The notes under the pieces are model-generated. The model did no database searches and was not told the DNA's origin. It was given only the letters and a program-made list of their open reading frames with translations. Both the position numbers and the translations under genes were made by a program. Positions 1 to 5,352 of a stretch of DNA of 12,096 nt are shown piece after piece. Position 1 is the stretch's first letter; each line of letters opens with the position of its first letter. This DNA is from Planctomycetaceae bacterium (GTDB lineage: Bacteria; Planctomycetota; Planctomycetia; Pirellulales; Thermoguttaceae), in the NCBI GenBank assembly GCA_003509805.1, contig DOMV01000226.1, positions 2,174 through 14,269 on the forward strand, read 5' to 3'.

Positions 1-1349
1 TTTTCCGGGTTGCCGACGTATTTATCACGGGATTTCTCGCCGTCCCAGTCGCGGAAACTGAGACGGACCTGGAAATCGTCGAACCCCATCGTTTTGAGGA
101 TCATCAACGTCATGTCGATGCAACTGCGGAACTCGTCTTCGACCTGTTCCGGCGTACAGAAAATATGCGCATCATCCTGCGTGAATCCGCGAACCCGGGT
201 CATGCCGTTCAATTCGCCCGATTGTTCGAAACGGTGGACACAACCGAATTCGGCGAGCCGGAGCGGCAAATCGCGGTACGATCGCGGCTTGCTCTTGTAG
301 ATCATCACATGGTGCGGACAGTTCATGGGTCGCAACAGGAACTCGTCGCCGTCGGGCATCCGGATCGGCGGGAACTGGCTGTCCGCGTAATAGGGGTAAT
401 GGCCCGAGGTTTTGTAAAGGTCGATGTTGCCGATGACCGGCGTGTTGACGGCAAGATAACCCCGTTTGAGCAATTCGCCCGAGATGAAAGTTTCCAGTTC
501 TTTCCGCACGATCGCCCCCTTCGGGAGCCAAAGAACCAAGCCCTGGCCGACCTTGTGATCGATCGAGAACAGTTCGTGCCGTTTGCCGAGAACCCGGTGG
601 TCGCGTTTTTTCGCCTCTTCCAACGCGGTCAAATAGGCGTCCATTTCCTTCGTGTCGAAGAAGGCCGTTCCGTAAAGCCGCTGGAGTTGCCGGTTCTTCG
701 CATCGCCTTTCCAATACGCGCCGGCGACGCTCGTCAACCTGATCGCACCGATCCATTTCGGGCTCGGAACATGCGGACCGCGGCAAAGGTCGAGGAATTC
801 GCCCTGGCGGTAAAACGAGACGCGTTCATGTTCGCCGAGTCCTTCTTGCACGTGTTCGACCTTGAGCGTTTGGCCCATGTCCTCAAGCGCGAGGATCGCC
901 TCGCGGCGGTCGAGTTCGAGTCGCTCGAAAGCCTCGTCCTCCTTGACGATGTTTTGAATTTCCGCTTCGATTTTCGGAAAATCCTCTTCCGAGAGGACGT
1001 GTTCCATCGCGAAATCGTAATAGAAACCGTTTTCGACGGTCGGTCCGAACGCCAGTTGAACGCCTTCGAACAATCGCATCACGGCCCGGGCCATGACGTG
1101 GGCTGCGGAATGCCGCAAAATGTCGAGTGCCTCCGGGTCCTTTTTGGTAATCAAGCGCAGGGAGAGCGTCCCGTCGGCCGGGAGCGGGAAATCGACCCCG
1201 ACGGTCCGGGGACCGGAAACGGGATCGTCGAGAACGGCGGCAATGGTCGCTTTGGCAAGTCCCGCGCCGATGGACGAGGCGACATCGAGAACACGCACCG
1301 CGGTGTCGAAGGTTTTTTTCGAACCGTCGGGAAGAATGATCGTAAGCAT
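1..1349 (-). CDS. thrS: Threonyl-tRNA synthetase, C-terminal part outside window
   Basis: Cytoplasmic class II aminoacyl-tRNA synthetase that charges tRNA-Thr with threonine. About 449 residues are visible; the reading frame runs off the window start without a stop. Order of domains: N-terminal TGS domain (about 1-70, beginning MLTIILPDGS), the editing domain with H80-S-A-A-H84 and C189-R-G-P-H193, then the catalytic core. The editing residues match E. coli H73/H77/C182/H186 with a constant offset of 7. In the core, C344 (in MNCPHH) and H395 (in TQDDAHIFC) are two of the three catalytic zinc ligands. Motif 2 is seen as RFEQSGELNGMTRVRGFTQD. The third zinc ligand and the anticodon-binding domain lie outside the window. 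The ATG at 1349 is chosen because the TGS domain starts there; no Shine-Dalgarno is visible. The editing site looks intact, so Ser-tRNA proofreading is expected. Confidence 0.98.
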   Translation of the reverse strand, partial: MLTIILPDGSKKTFDTAVRVLDVASSIGAGLAKATIAAVLDDPVSGPRTVGVDFPLPADGTLSLRLITKKDPEALDILRHSAAHVMARAVMRLFEGVQLAFGPTVENGFYYDFAMEHVLSEEDFPKIEAEIQNIVKEDEAFERLELDRREAILALEDMGQTLKVEHVQEGLGEHERVSFYRQGEFLDLCRGPHVPSPKWIGAIRLTSVAGAYWKGDAKNRQLQRLYGTAFFDTKEMDAYLTALEEAKKRDHRVLGKRHELFSIDHKVGQGLVLWLPKGAIVRKELETFISGELLKRGYLAVNTPVIGNIDLYKTSGHYPYYADSQFPPIRMPDGDEFLLRPMNCPHHVMIYKSKPRSYRDLPLRLAEFGCVHRFEQSGELNGMTRVRGFTQDDAHIFCTPEQVEDEFRSCIDMTLMILKTMGFDDFQVRLSFRDWDGEKSRDKYVGNPE

Positions 1350-1396
1350 GGATGAATGATCTGTTGAATACTTATTGGTCGTTGAATGTAATGGAA

Positions 1397-1426
1397 CAAG
1401 CGATCCCGGCTTGCGTCAATCGCTTG
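1397..1426 (-). promoter_or_regulatory. Hairpin in thrS leader
   Basis: A perfect 8-bp inverted repeat (CAAGCGAT at 1397-1404, ATCGCTTG at 1419-1426) with a 14-nt loop lies about 48-77 nt upstream of the thrS start and downstream of the zinc-ribbon gene stop. It is not followed by a T-run on the minus strand, so it is a poor terminator. thrS leaders are known to be regulated by RNA structure in E. coli, but no anticodon-like triplet for tRNA-Thr (GGU, UGU, CGU) is visible in this loop, and no T-box sequence was recognised. A control role is a guess. Confidence 0.3.
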
Positions 1427-1498
1427 CGTTAATCAAAAACGGACTGTCATTTTACCCAAATGCGCAACGGAAGTTTTGCGCGCCTTTTGCCGCTCCGT

Positions 1499-2224
1499 TC
1501 AAACCGGCGGCGGCGGGGGAAGCGCGCCGGCGGCTTTTTCAACGACATTCCAGAGCCAACCCAATCCCAGCAAGGCGCGAAGCAGGATCGTCGCGAGAAA
1601 AAACGTCAGGTAATGCGCCAACCCCCGCGTAAAATCGAAATCGAACACGACATGCGGCAGGATCAACGAAAGGCCGGCGAAAAGAAGGACGAACAACCAG
1701 AGATAAATCGGATCGGAAGAGGCGCCGGTGTACGACGACACGATTTCCATCGCGATCCAGAGCAGGGCGTAACCGCCGCCGCAGAAAGCGCACCGTTGGT
1801 ACAATTCCCTGCCCGACCACAGGAACAGGTCCTCGCGGTCCCGGATCGTCCAATATCCGTACATGGCGATGGGAACACCGATCGCGAGCAGTCCCAGCGC
1901 GCCGAGAACGTTCCTGACAACGACGGGAAGCCCGATGTGTCCGAGTATCGCCGTCAGGAACAGGAGCAGGACGGTTCCCCCGGCGGCGTAATAAAAACGG
2001 CGGATGTCGAAGTCCCGGCCAATCCGTTCAAGCGGCCGGACCGTCGCTCCTCCCTTGACCGCTTTGCCGGCGGCGGCTTCGTCCTCCGGGGCGTGAACCT
2101 TGACCTGTTCCTTCGGGATGTCGATGATCGTGTTGCAGTTCGGGCACGGTCCCTTGAGGCCCGCGAAGCGTTCGCTGACCTGGAACCGTTTCAAGCAACC
2201 GGGACATACGACATTGATGGCCAT
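1499..2224 (-). CDS. Zinc-ribbon multi-pass membrane protein, function unknown
   Basis: 241 residues. The N-terminus has a short treble-clef/zinc-ribbon of the type often found at the start of planctomycete and myxobacterial membrane proteins: C7-P-G-C10 and C27-P-N-C30 separated by 16 residues. A charged linker (about 35-75) follows, then about four to five hydrophobic membrane segments (roughly 77-97, 100-124, 147-162, 174-193, 203-225). Another C-A-F-C pair lies just before the third segment. The tail is proline-rich (PPPPP). No enzymatic motif was recognised. It lies between hisB (101 bp upstream) and thrS (149 bp downstream) in the same direction, but nothing links it to either pathway. 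The ATG at 2224 sits directly before the zinc ribbon; there is no Shine-Dalgarno. The zinc ribbon could bind metal, nucleic acid or a partner protein on the cytoplasmic side. Confidence 0.85.
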   Translation of the reverse strand: MAINVVCPGCLKRFQVSERFAGLKGPCPNCNTIIDIPKEQVKVHAPEDEAAAGKAVKGGATVRPLERIGRDFDIRRFYYAAGGTVLLLFLTAILGHIGLPVVVRNVLGALGLLAIGVPIAMYGYWTIRDREDLFLWSGRELYQRCAFCGGGYALLWIAMEIVSSYTGASSDPIYLWLFVLLFAGLSLILPHVVFDFDFTRGLAHYLTFFLATILLRALLGLGWLWNVVEKAAGALPPPPPV

Positions 2225-2259
2225 GGGACGAGGAGAAATGAAAAAGGAGGGGAAAAATC

Positions 2260-2276
2260 AAGGAGAGACCGTCCTT
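2260..2276 (-). terminator. Weak terminator candidate after hisB
   Basis: On the minus strand, 50 nt after the hisB stop, AAGGA-loop-TCCTT forms a 5-bp stem with a 7-nt loop and is followed by GATTTTT. The stem is short and A/G-rich, so termination would be inefficient at best. It separates hisB from the zinc-ribbon gene. Confidence 0.2.
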
Positions 2277-2325
2277 CCGTGACGAAACGCCGCGGCGAGT
2301 ACGGTCGTGCGTTCCGCGGTGTGTC

Positions 2326-2913
2326 CTACAGTTTTCCTTTCGTGCTGGGAATGCCCGCCTGCCGGGGATCGGTTTCCACGGCGTTGCGCACCGCCCGGGC
2401 GGTCGCCTTGAACAGCGCTTCGGCGATGTGGTGCCCGTTGGTCCCGTAATGCAATATCTGGTGCAGATTGCAGCCCGCGGCCCCGACGAAACCCTGCCAG
2501 AATTCGCCGACCAGTTCCGTGTCGAACTCGCCGATTTTCGGGGCCGTGAATTCGACCCGGTAAACGAAACAGGGCCGACCGCAGAAATCGACGGCGACTG
2601 TCGCGAGCGATTCGTCCATCGGCAAGGTCGCGTGACCGTACCGGCGAATTCCCCGTTTTTCGCCGAGCGCCTGTTTGAACGCCTCACCGAGCGTGATCCC
2701 GATATCCTCGACCGTATGGTGCGCGTCGATATGCAGATCCCCTTTCGCCCGCACGGAAAGGTCGATCATCGCATGGGCTGCGAACAGGGTCAGCATGTGG
2801 TCCAGGAACCCGACTCCGCTCGCGATTTCGGCCTTCCCGTTACCGTCGAGATCAAGCGTCAAATCGATACGTGTTTCCTTCGTTTCCCGGGCAAGTGTCG
2901 CGGTACGCTGCAT
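2326..2913 (-). CDS. hisB: Imidazoleglycerol-phosphate dehydratase
   Basis: Cytoplasmic enzyme of histidine biosynthesis that dehydrates imidazole-glycerol phosphate to imidazole-acetol phosphate. The protein has 195 residues, the normal length for a monofunctional enzyme; it lacks the N-terminal histidinol-phosphatase domain of the enterobacterial bifunctional HisB. Family motifs are present in order: FLDHM (36-40), DAHHTVEDIGI (63-73) and GTNGHHIAEALFKA (157-170), which supply the histidine and acidic ligands of the manganese site. An in-frame ATG at 2982 would add 23 residues (MRDRAAPANRAL...) that do not belong to the family and would span the predicted transcript start; the ATG at 2913, giving MQRTATLARETKETRI, is preferred. 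No other his gene is in the window, so hisB stands apart from a his operon here. No Shine-Dalgarno is visible. Confidence 0.97.
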   Translation of the reverse strand: MQRTATLARETKETRIDLTLDLDGNGKAEIASGVGFLDHMLTLFAAHAMIDLSVRAKGDLHIDAHHTVEDIGITLGEAFKQALGEKRGIRRYGHATLPMDESLATVAVDFCGRPCFVYRVEFTAPKIGEFDTELVGEFWQGFVGAAGCNLHQILHYGTNGHHIAEALFKATARAVRNAVETDPRQAGIPSTKGKL

Positions 2914-2981
2914 GGATTTTCGTAAATGGCTATGGAACGGCAATGAAAGGGCACGATTTGCCGGCGCGGCACGATCTCTCA

Positions 2982-3010
2982 ACTATACCCGAGGTTCGGG
3001 AAAAATGCAA
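2982..3010 (-). promoter_or_regulatory. Candidate sigma70-type promoter of hisB
   Basis: On the minus strand a -35-like TTGCAT (3005-3010) and a -10-like TATAGT (2982-2987, five of six consensus bases) are separated by 17 bp. Transcription would start near 2975, leaving about 60 nt of leader before the hisB ATG at 2913. The -35 match is weak (TTG conserved). The -35 hexamer overlaps the edge of the 11-bp tandem array. Confidence 0.4.
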
Positions 3011-3050
3011 TCGGTCCGCAATCGGTATGCAGTCGGTCCGCAGTCGGTTG
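3007..3050. repeat. 11-bp x 4 tandem repeat upstream of hisB
   Basis: Four consecutive 11-bp units: GCAATCGGTCC, GCAATCGGTAT, GCAGTCGGTCC, GCAGTCGGTTG. The core GCARTCGGT is kept in every unit. The period is close to one helical turn, so each copy faces the same side of DNA, and the array touches the -35 element of the candidate hisB promoter. It could be a binding array for a regulator or simply a slippage product. Confidence 0.85.
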
Positions 3051-3123
3051 AAAACATCAAAACATGGGGGGCGTCGACGTTCGTTTGCGCGTTTTATCGC
3101 ACCCGTTCTCATGTGAGGCGGTC

Positions 3124-3152
3124 TTGCCTTTCCCTTGAAAATAGCCGATAAT
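3124..3152 (+). promoter_or_regulatory. Promoter-like sequence facing the secreted protein gene
   Basis: TTGCCT (3124-3129, four of six) and GATAAT (3147-3152, five of six) lie 17 bp apart on the plus strand. A transcript starting near 3159 would run through both 21-bp repeats and the hairpin to the T-run at 3471-3477, or give a leader of about 345 nt for the gene at 3504. No closer promoter for that gene was recognised. Confidence 0.3.
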
Positions 3153-3175
3153 GATGTCCCGGGCTTTCACTTTGG

Positions 3176-3196
3176 ACATTTTCAGGCCGTTTGCGG
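3176..3196. repeat. 21-bp direct repeat, copy 1
   Basis: Identical over 21 bp to 3321-3341 (starts ACATTTTCAG, ends GTTTGCGG). The copies are 145 bp apart in the same direction. Flanking bases differ, although both copies are followed by a short TA-containing stretch. A chance exact match of this length in so small a region is very unlikely, so a duplication or a dispersed repeat family is implied. Confidence 0.9.
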
Positions 3197-3320
3197 CATA
3201 CAGGAAACGCGGTGAAATGGGTTGTTTGGTGACGACTGCTTGTTGCGCTCACTCACCACAACATCCGTGAAAATATCGGGTTGCATATTTCGTTCGAGCA
3301 ACAAGCGATTGTTCGCGGGA

Positions 3321-3341
3321 ACATTTTCAGGCCGTTTGCGG
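3321..3341. repeat. 21-bp direct repeat, copy 2
   Basis: Second copy of the repeat at 3176-3196, identical over 21 bp. It lies 60 bp before the hairpin element at 3401-3464. The two copies together bracket a 124-bp segment without a recognisable gene. Confidence 0.9.
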
Positions 3342-3400
3342 TGTATATGGCTCTCCGCGAAAAAATGAAACCTGGGAGCCAGGCTCACCATTCGCGGCCA

Positions 3401-3477
3401 AAGGGGCTTCAGCACCGTGCTCAACAACACCGTGCTCAACAACACCGTGCTCAGGAAGCCCCTTGGCTCATTTTTTT
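3401..3477 (+). terminator. Hairpin element followed by a T-run
   Basis: AAGGGGCTTC (3401-3410) and GAAGCCCCTT (3455-3464) are perfect 10-bp inverted arms; the outer bases (GGCC before, GGCTC after) nearly extend the pairing. The 44-nt interior is the 15-bp tandem repeat. Seven T residues (3471-3477) follow on the plus strand, so it resembles a rho-independent terminator with an enlarged loop. It lies only 27 bp before the ATG at 3504 and has no coding gene upstream in that direction, so it could end a small RNA, act as a leader attenuator or be a dispersed hairpin element. A 5-bp palindrome GAGCC-A-GGCTC (3376-3386) precedes it. Confidence 0.4.
3413..3453. repeat. 15-bp tandem repeat inside a hairpin
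   Basis: Two complete units of CACCGTGCTCAACAA (3413-3427, 3428-3442) and an 11-bp partial third unit (3443-3453), all identical. The array is the loop of the 10-bp inverted repeat at 3401-3464. Removing the extra units leaves a compact hairpin with an AGCAC-C-GTGCT top, suggesting that the array grew by slippage in an originally shorter hairpin. Confidence 0.9.
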
Positions 3478-3503
3478 ATGTGGAGTAGCTCCCGGAGGTT
3501 GCG

Positions 3504-5096
3504 ATGTTTTCTTTCCCGCTTTTCACAAGAGTTGGCTTGTTTTCCATGTTTTTACCTGCCCTGCTTTTTTTGTGCCTGGTCGAAATGCCGCCGCTTTTTG
3601 CAGGTGTTCCGCTTGCCTCCGTTCCTCCCGGAGAAAAAACGGTTATGGAAAACCCCGTGGATGCCGCCGTCCTGCGATTGGCCGGTACGTTCGAGGAGGA
3701 AAGCGAACGCCGGGAACTGTTAAGCGATCTGGCGGTATCGCAGTCGAACGCGGGCCGTCTTGATGCCGCGCTGCGAACGGCGGCGAAAATCGAACCGATC
3801 CGAGACCGCAAAACGCTGTTGCGCCGCTTGGCGTTTCAACACTCAAAACGCAGCCCGTGGCGTCACCCCAATCTTGACGGCGTCGTCGCGATCATCTCGG
3901 AATTGGTCGAACTCGACGCCTCCCAGTCCGGTTTGGCCGGAGAAATCGCGATCGACCGCCTGCCCCGGGTTGTCAACGGTTTTTCCGACATTTCTTCCAG
4001 TGACGGGGACGTCGCGGAGATATTGCGGCTGGTCGCCCGGTTCGAATCGCCTTTCGAAAGCAACCGTCGCGCCTACGATTATGTCGTCGCCCTTGCCGAG
4101 ACCGGCTTGCTGGAAGAAGCGGAAAAAGCGATTGCGAAAATCGACAGCGACGCGTTCCAGGACTGGGCGAAACTTGCCATCCTGAAATTCACGGTCTACC
4201 GGGACGAACAACACAAGAAAAAGAACGATAAAACGGACAAGGAGCTCGAACAGGAGAACGCCCGGGCTTTCGAACAGGCGTTCGAACATGTGCTGGAACA
4301 GGCGATGCTCTTCGGGACGCCGGAGAAACGGGCCTGGGCATTGTTGTCCATCCTGCGCGAACGATGGCAACTGGAGCGACTCGACGGCATGCGTGTCATG
4401 TCGAAAAACGCTGAGCGTCTTTTCTGGTGTCTTACGCCTTGGGAGGAAAAGACGTTGCAACGGATCGCCGATGAAATCGCGTTGATCGAGACGCCGGAGG
4501 ACCGTTGTATTCAACAGCGCATCCTCGCCGGAGAATACCTGGAAAACGTGGACGCCATACGTTATCGCGTGTTGACTCAGAAATCCTTATGGGAACCGGC
4601 GGTATACGATGAATACAAAGCCGCTTGTGACGATTTGCTCGAAAAAAGCGTTCGCCTGCTCCAGGCGTCGGAAACGTCGGCCGCCGAGGTCCAGCCGCTC
4701 GGACGCCGTTTGGAACTCCTGACATTTCTTGCCAAAGTATGGCGTGTTCGCCTCCCGGAACGGAACCGGCACGGGGAAATCATCGATTCCGTCCGAAAGG
4801 CGCTGGTCGGAGCGGACCGGAAAACGCTGACCGTCGCGGAAAGAGTGCGTGTCCTGGAATCGATCGCCCAGGCGCTTGGTGATCCCGTTTCGCCGGAAAT
4901 GATCGAGCAGGCCGGCACACACCCGAACGCGGCGCGAATGATCGGCGAAATCCTGCTCAGGGAGGCCAACCTTCGGGATGAGCCGAGGGCCGAACCGACC
5001 GACGACCCGGAAATCGACCGGCTGCAATTGCCTTTCGACGTTTTCGAGGAACATTATTACAGCCCATTTGCCGTCGAGGGAGATTGTGGTTGTTAG
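3504..5096 (+). CDS. Secreted helical repeat-like protein, function unknown
   Basis: 530 residues, not recognised as any named family. A hydrophobic N-terminal segment (about 7-33, ending PPLFAG) looks like a signal peptide, so export is likely. The rest is rich in charged helices; segments such as LAVSQSNAGRLDAALRTAAK and ALAETGLLEEAEKAIAKID resemble degenerate TPR-type helix pairs, suggesting a protein-binding scaffold. A lysine/glutamate-rich stretch lies near residues 233-250. The C-terminus ends in Cys-Gly-Cys. No catalytic motif was seen. The start at 3504 is supported by GGAGG at 3494-3498, five bases before the ATG; a later in-frame ATG at 3546 would keep a shorter signal peptide but has no such site. 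The next gene on this strand begins 256 bp downstream with its own promoter, so the two are probably not an operon. Confidence 0.85.
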   Translation: MFSFPLFTRVGLFSMFLPALLFLCLVEMPPLFAGVPLASVPPGEKTVMENPVDAAVLRLAGTFEEESERRELLSDLAVSQSNAGRLDAALRTAAKIEPIRDRKTLLRRLAFQHSKRSPWRHPNLDGVVAIISELVELDASQSGLAGEIAIDRLPRVVNGFSDISSSDGDVAEILRLVARFESPFESNRRAYDYVVALAETGLLEEAEKAIAKIDSDAFQDWAKLAILKFTVYRDEQHKKKNDKTDKELEQENARAFEQAFEHVLEQAMLFGTPEKRAWALLSILRERWQLERLDGMRVMSKNAERLFWCLTPWEEKTLQRIADEIALIETPEDRCIQQRILAGEYLENVDAIRYRVLTQKSLWEPAVYDEYKAACDDLLEKSVRLLQASETSAAEVQPLGRRLELLTFLAKVWRVRLPERNRHGEIIDSVRKALVGADRKTLTVAERVRVLESIAQALGDPVSPEMIEQAGTHPNAARMIGEILLREANLRDEPRAEPTDDPEIDRLQLPFDVFEEHYYSPFAVEGDCGC

Positions 5097-5229
5097 CCGG
5101 AAACGCGGGGCATGAAAGCCTGAAACGAAGCGTAGGGCAGTGACCGGAAAATGCGTTCGCCCGCTCCCGGTCGCTCCGGCTCTGCGCCCGGCGTGCATGG
5201 TACGTTTCGCCAAAAAATGCCCCTTTCCC

Positions 5230-5258
5230 GTGACAGGAAGACCGTTTTTGTGTAGAAT
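5230..5258 (+). promoter_or_regulatory. Strong sigma70-like promoter of the PAS-GAF-receiver gene
   Basis: GTGACA (5230-5235) and TAGAAT (5253-5258) each match the consensus at five of six bases and are separated by the optimal 17 bp. Transcription would start near 5265, giving a leader of about 88 nt before the ATG at 5353. This is the best promoter match in the window and argues that the in-frame sequence upstream of 5353 is not coding. Confidence 0.6.
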
Positions 5259-5352
5259 GCACCGTTGTATAGGATGCACCGAGGTCTGGTGCGTCCGGGT
5301 GCGTGCCGAGCGAATAGTGGGATCCGGATCAAATCATCTCCCTTGCACGATC

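Larger units (their letters stand above)
2914..3503. other. 590-bp divergent intergenic region with repeats
   Basis: This gap between hisB (minus) and the 530-residue secreted protein gene (plus) is visibly richer in A+T than the flanking genes. It holds a candidate hisB promoter, an 11-bp tandem array, a second promoter-like sequence facing right, two copies of a 21-bp repeat and a hairpin element with an internal 15-bp tandem repeat. Small open frames exist on both strands (for example 3182-3445 minus, 87 codons) but begin or end inside the repeats and show no recognisable domain, so they are not called as genes. Confidence 0.6.

Noticed and set aside
165..1355. 396-codon plus-strand open frame opposite thrS
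   Set aside because: It lies wholly antisense to a complete, motif-supported synthetase and has no recognisable domain.
1460..2449. 329-codon plus-strand open frame opposite the zinc-ribbon gene and hisB
   Set aside because: It crosses two genes on the other strand, is rich in Arg and Gly as expected of antisense GC-rich frames, and has no domain.
3007..3050. CRISPR array
   Set aside because: None of the repeat arrays has spacers between units; all are direct tandem or inverted runs, and no cas gene is present.
3182..3445. 87-codon minus-strand open frame in the divergent gap
   Set aside because: Its start lies inside the 15-bp repeat (MLLSTVLLSTVL) and its stop inside the 21-bp repeat; no domain and no ribosome site.
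5140..5352. Upstream extension of the PAS-GAF-receiver protein
   Set aside because: The added part is cysteine-rich and unlike the family, and a strong promoter match lies inside it.
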